DNA of 21,673 nt from Faecalimonas sp. (lineage in GTDB: Bacteria; Bacillota_A; Clostridia; Lachnospirales; Lachnospiraceae), in contig JAPFCT010000218.1 in NCBI GenBank assembly GCA_026169575.1, positions 1 through 21,673 of the forward strand. Reading direction: 5' to 3'. The position numbers were made by a program, and so were the translations under genes. The notes under the pieces were generated by a model that saw only the letters and a program-made list of their open reading frames with translations, was not told the DNA's origin and did no database searches. Shown here piece after piece: positions 7,967 to 15,722 of this stretch. Every line of letters starts with the position of its first letter. The first letter of the stretch is position 1.

Positions 7967-9217
7967 TTAAGAGACTGTCCCCTCCACATCTCTGCATTTC
8001 AAGTGGAAGATGACAAATCCGACCACTAGCATTCCACCGATCACAGCGACTCCGACTTTGGAGTTATCGGCAAGCTGGGTTGTGATCCCCATCAGCATTG
8101 TGCCGAGGAAGGATGCGCCTTTTCCGAAGATGTCGTAGATTCCGAAGTATTCACTCGACTTGTTCTTCGGGATGATCCGGGCGAAATGTGATCTGGAGAG
8201 CGCCTGGATCGCACCCTGGAAGACTGCCACGAGAACGGCGAGGAACCAGAATTCCCATGTCTTATCCAGTTGAAGGGCGAAGGCAGCGATTCCGATATAG
8301 CCGAGGATCGATACGGAGATCAGATCGGTCGGGCGGTATTTCTTCGTCAGTTTCCCGAATAAGATCGAGAACGGGAAGGCAACGATCTGGGTCAGGAGCA
8401 ATGCCAGAAGCAGACTGCTGTCATCGATCCCTACATCTTTTCCGTAGGAGGTTGCCATCTCAATGATCGTGTACACCCCGTCGATGTAGAAGAAAAAGGC
8501 GAGAAGAAAATAAAAGACTGTTTGATTCTCGCGCAATTCTTTGAAAATATTTCCAAAGCGCTGAAAGCTGCTCCTGATCGGGGAACGCACAGGTTCGATA
8601 TAGCATACTTGTTTATAATGCTTTAAAAGCGGCAGTGTCACGACCAGCCACCATACGGCGTTCAGAAGGAATGCGATCGCGGTTGCTGTGACGGCCGACA
8701 GTCCGATCGGTTCTGCAAACAGTACAAGGATCAGGCTTATGATAAATGGGATACAGCTTCCGAGATAGCCCCATGCGTAGCCGAGGGAAGACAGATGATC
8801 CATCCGGTCATCGGTTGTCACATCAGCCAGCATTGCATCATAAAAAATGAGACTGGAAGAGAATCCAACCTTGGCGATCACGAAAATTGCCAGAAAGATC
8901 ACCCAGGAAACCGGGAGGGCAAGAGCGGCGCAGCCGAGGACACCCACCATCATGGAAAAGGTAAAGAGCGGCTTTTTGTATCCTTTTGTATCCGCGATCG
9001 TACCGAGTACCGGACCTAACACTGCGACGATCAGTGTCGAGAGAGATACGGCATACCCGTAGTAAGCGGTGGAGTCCGAAAGAGAGACTCCGTTGGCGGA
9101 TGCAATATTTTTAAAATAGATCGGGATGATCGTAGATACCAGAAGCACAAAGGCAGAATTTCCGATATCATAGAGGATCCAGTATTTTTCCAGTTTTGTC
9201 AGTTTGTTCTTGTCCAT
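7967..9217 (-). CDS. MFS transporter of the UMF1/Atg22-like family
   Basis: Predicted multi-pass membrane transporter of 416 residues with about twelve hydrophobic segments. The N-terminal YDIGNSAF (16-23) matches the YDWANSAF-type motif of the UMF1/Atg22-like group, and GTIADTKGYKKP follows the second or third helix as the MFS loop signature. The yeast relative Atg22 exports amino acids from the vacuole; the substrate of bacterial UMF1 proteins is not known to me. The ATG at 9217 has AGGAG about six bases upstream. The phospholipase-like gene ends its coding region 36 bases upstream on the same strand, so the two are probably co-transcribed. Family is secure, substrate unknown. Confidence 0.88.
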   Translation of the reverse strand: MDKNKLTKLEKYWILYDIGNSAFVLLVSTIIPIYFKNIASANGVSLSDSTAYYGYAVSLSTLIVAVLGPVLGTIADTKGYKKPLFTFSMMVGVLGCAALALPVSWVIFLAIFVIAKVGFSSSLIFYDAMLADVTTDDRMDHLSSLGYAWGYLGSCIPFIISLILVLFAEPIGLSAVTATAIAFLLNAVWWLVVTLPLLKHYKQVCYIEPVRSPIRSSFQRFGNIFKELRENQTVFYFLLAFFFYIDGVYTIIEMATSYGKDVGIDDSSLLLALLLTQIVAFPFSILFGKLTKKYRPTDLISVSILGYIGIAAFALQLDKTWEFWFLAVLVAVFQGAIQALSRSHFARIIPKNKSSEYFGIYDIFGKGASFLGTMLMGITTQLADNSKVGVAVIGGMLVVGFVIFHLKCRDVEGTVS

Positions 9218-9253
9218 AAGGGGCTCTCCTATGTGAAATCGTTATTCAAAAAG

Positions 9254-10045
9254 TTATTCAAAGTTTCGGTCAAACCGTTCATCCAGAGGATCTCCGGTGG
9301 AAAGTGCGTCATAGAAGTTCTCCATCAGACGGACACCTACCGGGATCGCATCGATGTAAAGGCGGCTGAGTCTGCGGCAGATCGGAGCACAGTCCGGGTT
9401 GCGGTGGAAGTTCATCACCAATCCGTGAAGTCCTTCGTAATTTCCGCTGAGCCGGAAAGCGGCATTGATGACTGCGCGGCGTACTTTGCATGGACTGATC
9501 AGGAAGTTGTTATAAAAACGGAAAGACTTTAATGCCTCGAACATTTCCTTTTCAGAGATCGCAGGGAAAAACTGTGCGATGCAGTCAGAAAGTTCTTTAC
9601 TGACCTGAATGTGGGCAAGTGTTTTCGTTGTGACCGGGTCTTTCTGGCAGTGGAGCAGGATGCTTCTGTCAAATTCCGTTTCAATCTCTGTGTGGGAGAT
9701 GCCGGTCTCAGTCATTTCTCCGATGTATCCGTGACACTCGCTGTCAAGAGAGTAATGGCAGATAAATCCGAGAATATAGGCAATCGCAGCTTCTCTGTTG
9801 TTGCTACGGTTGATAACGCGTCTCGCCTGGCGGAAGAAAGGCGCAGCGATCTCCGCGTGCATCAGGTGTCCGGCTTTGCTGACCGGAGTGCTTTTTAGCG
9901 GTCTGTAAAAGAACAGAATATCAGGACCGTGGAGTCCGATATCAAAAAGGGCGCGGTGCTCGGTGATGATACGCCGGATCTCAGGGTTTTCTGTATTTGC
10001 AAGAACTTTTTTTCCAAATGTATAGTGTGCGTAAGCTGCAGGCAT
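9254..10045 (-). CDS. Zinc-dependent phospholipase C-like protein, no signal peptide
   Basis: Resembles the zinc phospholipase C/P1 nuclease fold. I chose the ATG at 10045, right behind AAAGGAGGAATTGAC; the frame extends 14 codons upstream without a ribosome site. Candidate zinc ligands in the 263-residue form follow the alpha-toxin pattern: H7, D42 (HGPD), H60, H97 and D101 (CHYSLD), H105, H118 and E122 (SHTEIETE). Secreted relatives have a signal peptide and often a C2-like domain; this one has neither, so it should act in the cytoplasm on an unknown phosphoester. It lies between map and the UMF1 transporter on one strand. The fold is well supported, the substrate is not. Confidence 0.82.
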   Translation of the reverse strand: MPAAYAHYTFGKKVLANTENPEIRRIITEHRALFDIGLHGPDILFFYRPLKSTPVSKAGHLMHAEIAAPFFRQARRVINRSNNREAAIAYILGFICHYSLDSECHGYIGEMTETGISHTEIETEFDRSILLHCQKDPVTTKTLAHIQVSKELSDCIAQFFPAISEKEMFEALKSFRFYNNFLISPCKVRRAVINAAFRLSGNYEGLHGLVMNFHRNPDCAPICRRLSRLYIDAIPVGVRLMENFYDALSTGDPLDERFDRNFE

Positions 10046-10067
10046 GTCAATTCCTCCTTTGAAGTAA

Positions 10068-10089
10068 CAATGATAAAGTGTAATCATTG
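10068..10089. repeat. Inverted repeat upstream of the phospholipase-like gene
   Basis: CAATGAT (10068-10074) and ATCATTG (10083-10089) are perfect complements around an 8-base centre, about 20 bases before the start codon on the minus strand. It could be an operator or an mRNA hairpin close to the ribosome site. There is no T-run, so it is not a terminator. Confidence 0.4.
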
Positions 10090-10132
10090 CCTGTTAAATT
10101 TGTCGTATGTATTCTGTTAAAAATCTGTAAAA

Positions 10133-10168
10133 GGAAATGTTTTATTTGTTCCGTAAAACAATGCTTCC
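10133..10168 (-). terminator. Possible terminator after map
   Basis: On the minus strand, just after the map stop, GGAA-GCAT-TGTTTTA can pair with TAAAACA-TT-TCC, a 7-bp plus 4-bp stem with a bulge, followed by TTTT. The strength is moderate; some read-through to the phospholipase-like gene is possible. Confidence 0.4.
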
Positions 10169-10170
10169 CT

Positions 10171-11034
10171 TTATTTTGTAAGGACTTCCACTCCGGTCTC
10201 TGTGACGAGCACCATGTATTCAATCTGGGCAGACAGTCCGTCGTCGATCGTGTATACGGTCCAGTCATTGTCTTCATCGACGAAGAAATCAGGGCTTCCC
10301 TCATTGATCATCGGCTCGATCGTAAACATCATACCAGGGACAAGTACCATCTCCGATCCTTTTGGAGTGACATAGGAGACAAACGGTTCCTCATGAAATT
10401 CCAGTCCGATCCCGTGTCCGCCGATATCTTCTACAACAGAATAACCGTTCTTCTGCGCATGTGTGTTGATCGCATCGGCAATATCACCGAGATGTCCCCA
10501 GGGTTTTGCTGCCTTTAATCCAAGTTCGACACATTCTTCGGTCACGCGCACGATCCGTTCGGCACGCTCACTCACAGCTCCGATCTTGAACATTCTGGAA
10601 GCATCTGAAAAGTAACCGTCAAGGATCGTAGAGACGTCGACATTGATGATATCTCCTTCCTGGAGAATGATAGTTTCATCTGGAATACCGTGGCAGATTT
10701 CATTGTTCAGGGAAGTGCACACGCTTTTTGGGAAACCGTCATATCCAAGCGGAGCAGGGATCCCGCCGTGGGACACTGTGAAATCATGTACGAGAACATC
10801 GATTTCTTCTGTACTCATTCCTGCGTGGATGTGTCTGGCAACATGGTCGAGTACCGCCGTGTTTAATGCGGCGCTTTTTCGGATCGCTTCGATTTGGGCA
10901 GGGGTTTTTAACAGTGCTCTTTCCGGGACAATGTGTCCGGCTTCTCTTAACTGTTCCATTTTCTCTTCGATCGCCATGTGGCAGCGTTTGTATTTTTTGC
11001 CGCTTCCACACCAGCATAATTCATTTCTTTCCAT
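10171..11034 (-). CDS. map: Type I methionine aminopeptidase with N-terminal SEC-C zinc motif
   Basis: Removes the initiator Met from new proteins in the cytoplasm. The first 20 residues form a SEC-C motif (C7, C9, C18, H19 in CWCGSGKKYKRCH), the zinc element at the SecA C-terminus that can bind ribosomes or SecB. The pita-bread catalytic domain follows, with all five metal ligands: D133 (NVDV), D144 (FSDA), H207 (GGHGIG), E240 (TIEP) and E272 (QIEY). At 287 residues it is longer than the plain 250-residue enzyme because of the tag. The ATG at 11034 has AAAGGAG upstream. It is divergent from the phosphofructokinase gene, and the phospholipase-like and UMF1 genes follow on the same strand. Confidence 0.95.
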   Translation of the reverse strand: MERNELCWCGSGKKYKRCHMAIEEKMEQLREAGHIVPERALLKTPAQIEAIRKSAALNTAVLDHVARHIHAGMSTEEIDVLVHDFTVSHGGIPAPLGYDGFPKSVCTSLNNEICHGIPDETIILQEGDIINVDVSTILDGYFSDASRMFKIGAVSERAERIVRVTEECVELGLKAAKPWGHLGDIADAINTHAQKNGYSVVEDIGGHGIGLEFHEEPFVSYVTPKGSEMVLVPGMMFTIEPMINEGSPDFFVDEDNDWTVYTIDDGLSAQIEYMVLVTETGVEVLTK

Positions 11035-11077
11035 AATATCAGGCTCCTTTTTATAAAATAATGTAGAATTTTAAACA

Positions 11078-11105
11078 TTGACAGATGTTTTGTACTTCCT
11101 ATAGT
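11078..11105 (+). promoter_or_regulatory. Upstream promoter of the phosphofructokinase gene
   Basis: Consensus TTGACA (11078-11083), a 16-base spacer and TATAGT (11100-11105). The -10 region is nearly palindromic (TATAGTATA), so a minus-strand -10 for map (TATACT) may overlap it. Confidence 0.6.
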
Positions 11106-11121
11106 ATACCGCATTTTTTTG

Positions 11122-11150
11122 TTGTTAGCACCTGAAAAATAAGATATACT
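11122..11150 (+). promoter_or_regulatory. Proximal promoter of the phosphofructokinase gene
   Basis: TTGTTA (11122-11127), a 17-base spacer and TATACT (11145-11150). It would start a leader of about 110 bases before the ATG at 11267. Confidence 0.65.
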
Positions 11151-11164
11151 ATATTTGTTGAGAA

Positions 11165-11250
11165 ATAGTGTCGGTGAACCCGTAAGAGCGGGACAGAAAG
11201 TGGTAGTTTACGCTTGCGGGGACATGGAAGGGACGGAAAATATTTCCAGT
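11165..11250 (+). promoter_or_regulatory. Structured leader of the phosphofructokinase gene, type unknown
   Basis: The leader can fold in two exclusive ways: a local hairpin CCCG (11179-11182) with CGGG (11189-11192), or a longer stem CCCGUAAG-(A)-GCG (11179-11190) with CGCUUGCGGG (11211-11220). A small hairpin GGAAA-ATA-UUUCC (11235-11247) precedes the Shine-Dalgarno. GGAC-type boxes recur near 11191, 11220 and 11231. It does not match a riboswitch class I know, and there is no clear terminator. Function is unproven. Confidence 0.4.
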
Positions 11251-11266
11251 GAAAGGAAGTGCGTGT

Positions 11267-12343
11267 ATGTTAAGAATAGGAATGTTGACAAGCGGCGGTG
11301 ACTGTCAGGCATTGAATGCGGCGATGCGCGGTGTGGTAAAGGGGATTTGCTCAAAGATCAAAGATGTGGAGATCTATGGATTTAAAGATGGATATAAGGG
11401 GCTGATCTACGCGAATTTTGAGATGCTGACTCCGAAGGACTTCTCCGGTATTCTGACGATGGGCGGCACGATCCTCGGAACCTCCAGACAGCCATTTAAA
11501 CTGATGCGGGTTCCGGATGAGAAGGGACTGGACAAGGTGGAGGCGATGAAGCACACCTATCATAAGCTGAATCTGAACTGCCTTGTGATCCTCGGAGGAA
11601 ACGGGACGCATAAGACGGCGAATCTTCTGAGGGAGGAAGGACTGAATATCATCACGCTGCCGAAGACGATCGACAATGATCTGTGGGGAACGGACATGAC
11701 ATTCGGATTCCAGAGTGCAGTGAATATCGCGACAAATACGATCGACTGTATCCATACAACAGCGACCTCCCACAGCAGGATCTTCATCGTGGAAGTGATG
11801 GGACATAAGGTCGGATGGGTGACGCTGCATGCGGGAATTGCAGGAGGAGCAGATATTATCCTGATTCCGGAGATCCCATATGACATCGAAGTTGTGGCAG
11901 AGGCGATCCGAAAGAGAACAGAGGCAGGAAAGCATTTCACAATTCTTGCAGTGGCGGAAGGAGCGATCTCCAAGAAGGATGCAAAGCTTTCCAAGAAGGA
12001 ATACAAAGAGAAAATAAAGAACCGGAAGTATCCGTCCATCGCTTACGAGGTGGCAGAGGAACTAAAAGAACGCACCGGTCAGGAAATCCGTATCACAGTG
12101 CCGGGACATACGCAGAGAGGAGGATCTCCTTGTCCGTATGACAGGGTGCTTGCGACAAGGCTCGGTGCGGCGGCAGCGGAATTGATCATGACAGAACAGT
12201 ACGGCTATATGATCGGAATCCGAAATGGGGAGACGACGAAAGTGCCATTGAAAGAAGTGGCAGGAAAGTTAAAGACAGTGCAGCCGGATTCCGGCATTGT
12301 CAAAGAGGCGAAGATCACAGGGATCAGTTTCGGTGACAAATAA
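11267..12343 (+). CDS. pfkA: 6-phosphofructokinase with G/K donor-site signature
   Basis: Phosphorylates fructose 6-phosphate in glycolysis. I chose the ATG at 11267 (AAAGGAAG seven bases upstream) over the GTG at 11249. In the 358-residue form: GMLTSGGDCQALNA (5-18) is the nucleotide-binding start, GGNGT (110-114) stands where E. coli has GGDGS, PKTIDND (132-138) carries catalytic D136, and MGHKVGW and GHTQRGGSP complete the substrate site. G113 (E. coli Gly104) favours ATP, whereas K133 (E. coli Gly124) is usual in pyrophosphate-dependent enzymes; N112 replaces a metal-binding Asp. The donor is thus probably ATP but uncertain. dnaX follows after 36 bases. Confidence 0.9.
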   Translation: MLRIGMLTSGGDCQALNAAMRGVVKGICSKIKDVEIYGFKDGYKGLIYANFEMLTPKDFSGILTMGGTILGTSRQPFKLMRVPDEKGLDKVEAMKHTYHKLNLNCLVILGGNGTHKTANLLREEGLNIITLPKTIDNDLWGTDMTFGFQSAVNIATNTIDCIHTTATSHSRIFIVEVMGHKVGWVTLHAGIAGGADIILIPEIPYDIEVVAEAIRKRTEAGKHFTILAVAEGAISKKDAKLSKKEYKEKIKNRKYPSIAYEVAEELKERTGQEIRITVPGHTQRGGSPCPYDRVLATRLGAAAAELIMTEQYGYMIGIRNGETTKVPLKEVAGKLKTVQPDSGIVKEAKITGISFGDK

Positions 12344-12379
12344 AATGAGAAGCCAGCAGAAAGATAAGGAGAGAGAAAT

Positions 12380-13945
12380 ATGTCATATACAGCGTTGTAC
12401 AGAAAATTCCGCCCAGGTGGATTTGAGGATGTAAAGGGGCAGGATCATATTGTACAGACATTGAAGAATCAGATAAAGGCAGAGCGGATCGGACATGCTT
12501 ATCTTTTCTGCGGGACAAGAGGAACCGGAAAGACGAGTGTGGCGAAGATCTTTGCGAAGGCCGTAAATTGCGAGCATCCGGTAGACGGAAGTCCGTGCGG
12601 GCAGTGTGCGATGTGTCAGAAGATTGCGGAGGGAACATCGATGAATGTGATCGAGATCGATGCGGCATCGAACAACGGTGTCGACAACATCCGTGAGATC
12701 CGTGAGGAAGTTGCGTACCGTCCGACAGAAGGAAAATATAAGGTATATATCATCGATGAGGTGCATATGCTTTCGATCGGTGCGTTCAATGCGCTGCTAA
12801 AGACGTTGGAGGAGCCGCCGGAGTATGTGATCTTCATTTTGGCAACGACAGAAGTGCACAAGATACCGATCACGATTTTGTCGAGATGTCAGCGATATGA
12901 TTTCAAGCGGATCACAATCGATACGATCGCGGCGAGAATGAGTCAGCTGATGGAGACAGAGCATGTGGAGGTGGAAGAGAAGGCGATCCGCTACATTGCA
13001 AAGGCAGCGGACGGTTCGATGCGTGATGCGCTAAGTCTCCTCGACCAGTGTATCGCATTTTATCTTGGACAGAAATTAAAGTATGATGACGTGCTGGAAG
13101 TGCTCGGCGCAGTGGACACGGATATTTTCAGCAGAATGCTTCGTCAGGTCATGGCGCGGGACGTGGCAGGGGTCCTTCAGACAGTAGAAGAACTGGTCAT
13201 GCAGGGAAGGGAACTGACACAGCTTGTGGCAGATTTTACATGGTATTTAAGGAACTTGCTTCTTGTGAAAAGTTCTGATAATATGGAAGATGTTCTCGAT
13301 GTTTCCACAGAGAACCTGATCCAGCTGAAGGAAGAGGCGAAGATGATCGAAAATGACATGTTGTTTCGGTATATTCGTATTTTCTCGGATCTGTCGAATC
13401 AGATCAAATATGCCACACAGAAGAGAGTGCTTCTGGAGGTGACATTGATCAAGCTCTGTACACCTGCGATGGAGACGACACAGGACAGTCTGCTCGACCG
13501 GATCCGCGCGGTGGAAGAGAAAGTAGACCAGGCAGATTTTTCCGCGCAGGGAGGACAGAGGGTTGTCTATGTGCGGGAGGAGAAGCAGGAAGCGCCTGCT
13601 GAGCGTCCGAAGCTTGAGAAGGCGATCCCGGATGATGTGCGGGAAGTGGTGCAGAATTTCAGGGGGATTGCCAATGAGGCATCGCCTATGCTGCGCAATT
13701 ATCTGAAGTATGCGAAGCTGAGTCTCGGCGGAGATGACAGACTGCTGGTTGTACTGCCAGATGAGATTTCTGCAAATGTTGTGGGAACAGAGGAGCATAA
13801 GAAGGAGCTGGAAGCTCTGATTGAAAACAGGATCGGCAAGACAGTGACGCTCGATGTCCGTCAGGTGGATGACGGAAGAAGGTTCGAGGACAGTTTTGTG
13901 GATATAGAAGATGTGATTCATATGGAAATTACGGTCGAAGATTAA
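12380..13945 (+). CDS. dnaX: DNA polymerase III subunit gamma/tau
   Basis: Clamp-loader ATPase of the replisome. AAA+ motifs are clear in the 521-residue chain: Walker A GTRGTGKT (45-52), zinc-binding cysteines C64, C73, C76 and C79, Walker B IIDEVHM (124-130) and sensor/arginine-finger SRC (168-170). Domain III and a short, charged tau-type tail follow. I saw no A-rich slippery heptamer like the E. coli frameshift site, so a single product is likely. A Shine-Dalgarno (AAGGAGAG) precedes the ATG. ybaB follows 13 bases later and then recR, a gene order widely conserved in bacteria. pfkA is 36 bases upstream, so read-through from its promoters is likely. Confidence 0.97.
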   Translation: MSYTALYRKFRPGGFEDVKGQDHIVQTLKNQIKAERIGHAYLFCGTRGTGKTSVAKIFAKAVNCEHPVDGSPCGQCAMCQKIAEGTSMNVIEIDAASNNGVDNIREIREEVAYRPTEGKYKVYIIDEVHMLSIGAFNALLKTLEEPPEYVIFILATTEVHKIPITILSRCQRYDFKRITIDTIAARMSQLMETEHVEVEEKAIRYIAKAADGSMRDALSLLDQCIAFYLGQKLKYDDVLEVLGAVDTDIFSRMLRQVMARDVAGVLQTVEELVMQGRELTQLVADFTWYLRNLLLVKSSDNMEDVLDVSTENLIQLKEEAKMIENDMLFRYIRIFSDLSNQIKYATQKRVLLEVTLIKLCTPAMETTQDSLLDRIRAVEEKVDQADFSAQGGQRVVYVREEKQEAPAERPKLEKAIPDDVREVVQNFRGIANEASPMLRNYLKYAKLSLGGDDRLLVVLPDEISANVVGTEEHKKELEALIENRIGKTVTLDVRQVDDGRRFEDSFVDIEDVIHMEITVED

Positions 13946-13958
13946 GGAGGATATGGTT

Positions 13959-14315
13959 ATGGCAAAACGTGGAGGATTTCCGGGCGGAGGAATGCCGGGG
14001 AACATGGCGAATTTAATGAAGCAGGCGCAGAAGATGCAGCGCCAGATGGAAGAACAGGCAAAGGAAATGGAGTCGAAAGAATTTACAGCGACAGCAGGAG
14101 GAGGCGCTGTAGAAGTGACTGTTTCCGGTACAAGAGAAGTTCTGAAAGTGAAATTACAGGAAGAAGTAGTAGATCCTGACGATATCGAGATGTTAGAGGA
14201 TCTGATCGTTGCTGCAACAAATGAGGCGCTCCGCAAAGTGGAGGCAGAATCAGCATCAGCAATGTCAAAACTGACAGGCGGTCTTGGCGGAGGAATGCCG
14301 GGACTTCCATTTTAA
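13959..14315 (+). CDS. ybaB: YbaB/EbfC-family nucleoid-associated protein
   Basis: Small DNA-binding protein that dimerises as tweezers and coats DNA; it is always found between dnaX and recR. I chose the ATG at 13959, 8 bases after GGAGG (13946-13950); the ATG at 13953 is only 2 bases from it. The 118-residue form starts MAKRGGFPGGGMPGN, then has a long helix (NLMKQAQKMQRQMEEQAKEM), a beta sheet (TVSGTREVLKVKL) and a Gly/Pro-rich tail (GGLGGGMPGLPF), typical of Firmicute members. It is separated from recR by 20 bases, so they are translated from one message. Confidence 0.94.
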   Translation: MAKRGGFPGGGMPGNMANLMKQAQKMQRQMEEQAKEMESKEFTATAGGGAVEVTVSGTREVLKVKLQEEVVDPDDIEMLEDLIVAATNEALRKVEAESASAMSKLTGGLGGGMPGLPF

Positions 14316-14335
14316 CGGACGAAGGAGCGGAGGAT

Positions 14336-14932
14336 ATGGATTATTACAGCAGTCAGATCAGCAAGCTGATCGAAGAGCTGTCACGACTTCCGGGAATTGG
14401 TGCAAAGTCAGCCGGGAGGCTGGCTTTTCATATTATTAATATGCCGAAGGACCAGGTAGAGCGGCTGGCGTCTACGCTGGTGGAGGCGAGAAATAATGTG
14501 AGGTACTGCGCGCAGTGCTGTACACTGACAGACAAAGAGCTTTGCCCAATCTGTGGAAGTAATAAGCGGGACCAGAGAACGATCATGGTCGTGGAGACGA
14601 CAAGAGACCTGGCAGCTTATGAGAAGACGGGAAAATATAATGGAGTCTATCATGTGCTTCACGGCGCGATTTCTCCAATGCTTGGAATCGGACCGGGGGA
14701 TATTAAGTTAAAAGAACTGATGGAACGGCTTCAGGGAGATGTCGATGAGGTGATCATCGCCACGAATTCCAGTCTGGAAGGAGAGACTACGGCGATGTAT
14801 CTCAGCAAACTGATCAAGCCAACCGGAATTAAAGTAAGCCGTATCGCAAGCGGCGTTCCGGTCGGAGGAGATCTGGAGTACATCGATGAAGTGACACTTC
14901 TGCGGGCGCTGGAAGGAAGAACACAGCTGTAA
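14336..14932 (+). CDS. recR: Recombination mediator RecR
   Basis: With RecO and RecF it loads RecA at gaps during repair. The 198-residue protein has the usual order: helix-hairpin-helix ([20 protein letters not shown], 16-35), a four-Cys zinc finger (C58, C61, C70, C73), a Toprim domain (starting near IMVVETTRD, 83-) with the acidic residues of the fold, and a C-terminal Walker-B-like strand region ([16 protein letters not shown]). Length matches the family. The ATG follows AAGGAGCGGAGG. No terminator is obvious before the transaldolase gene 70 bases later, so the operon may continue. Confidence 0.97.
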   Translation: MDYYSSQISKLIEELSRLPGIGAKSAGRLAFHIINMPKDQVERLASTLVEARNNVRYCAQCCTLTDKELCPICGSNKRDQRTIMVVETTRDLAAYEKTGKYNGVYHVLHGAISPMLGIGPGDIKLKELMERLQGDVDEVIIATNSSLEGETTAMYLSKLIKPTGIKVSRIASGVPVGGDLEYIDEVTLLRALEGRTQL

Positions 14933-15002
14933 ACGTGCAGATGCACCTGCAGGAGATATTGCAGCAGAAAGAGATAATCAAATATGCAAGGAGGAAACGG
15001 GT

Positions 15003-15656
15003 ATGAAATTTTTTATTGACACAGCAAAAGTGGAAGAGATCAGAAAAGCGAATGACATGGGTGTCATTTGCGGAGTAACTACAAACCCATCTTTAATTGC
15101 AAAGACAGGACGTGATTTTGGGGAAGTGATCGCAGAGATCGCATCGATCGTTGACGGACCGATCAGCGGTGAGGTCAAAGCGACGATCACGGATGCAGAA
15201 GGGATGATCGAAGAGGGCAGAAAGATCGCCGCGATCCATCCGAATATGGTCGTGAAGATCCCGATGACCGCAGAAGGATTAAAGGCATGCAAGGTGCTTT
15301 CTTCCGAAGGGATCAAGGTAAATGTGACACTGATCTTCACTGCGAACCAGGCGCTGCTTGCTGCAAGAGCCGGCGCGGCATATGTATCTCCATTTCTCGG
15401 AAGACTGGATGATATTTCCGTGCGGGGTGTGGATCTGATCACAGAAGTGGCAGAGATCTTTGCAGTTTCTGGTATTGACACCGAGATCATCGCGGCGAGT
15501 GTCCGCAATCCGATCCATGTCACGGACTGTGCGCTGGCAGGTGCAGATATCGCGACCGTGCCATATGCAGTGATCGAAAAAATGATACACCATCCTCTGA
15601 CAGACCAGGGAATCGAAAAATTCCAGGCAGATTACCGGGCTGTGTTCGGGGAATAA
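15003..15656 (+). CDS. tal: Transaldolase, small TalC/FSA type
   Basis: Moves a dihydroxyacetone unit in the non-oxidative pentose phosphate pathway. The 217-residue chain belongs to the short transaldolase/fructose-6-phosphate aldolase group. Schiff-base Lys is K85 (VVKIPMT), and CGVTTNPSL (23-31) is the family start motif. At the two positions that separate the activities it has Glu in SGEVKA (E57; FSA has Gln) and Phe in [11 protein letters not shown] (FSA has Tyr), which points to transaldolase, not aldolase. The ATG follows AAGGAGGAAACGGGT. The transketolase genes come next, fitting the pathway. Confidence 0.92.
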   Translation: MKFFIDTAKVEEIRKANDMGVICGVTTNPSLIAKTGRDFGEVIAEIASIVDGPISGEVKATITDAEGMIEEGRKIAAIHPNMVVKIPMTAEGLKACKVLSSEGIKVNVTLIFTANQALLAARAGAAYVSPFLGRLDDISVRGVDLITEVAEIFAVSGIDTEIIAASVRNPIHVTDCALAGADIATVPYAVIEKMIHHPLTDQGIEKFQADYRAVFGE

Positions 15657-15661
15657 ACGGC

Positions 15662-15690
15662 TTGCATAAAGAGAAAGCAGCAGATATAAT
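15662..15690 (+). promoter_or_regulatory. Promoter of the transketolase genes
   Basis: TTGCAT (15662-15667), a 17-base spacer and a consensus TATAAT (15685-15690), right after the transaldolase stop codon. It gives the transketolase pair its own transcript start about 25 bases before the ATG. Confidence 0.75.
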
Positions 15691-15722
15691 TGAGTAGGAA
15701 AACAAAATGTGGAGGCAGTCTA

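Noticed and set aside
8545..8575. Catabolite-response-like sequence (AAAGCGCTGAAA)
   Set aside because: It is inside the UMF1 coding region, far from any promoter, and a poor match; probably chance.
12380..13945. Programmed frameshift in dnaX giving a shorter gamma form
   Set aside because: I found no A-rich slippery heptamer in the gene.
13247..14236. Long minus-strand open frame (329 codons) opposite dnaX and ybaB
   Set aside because: It lies entirely antisense to well-identified genes, has a Ser/Ile/Cys-rich composition without domain signs, and no ribosome site.
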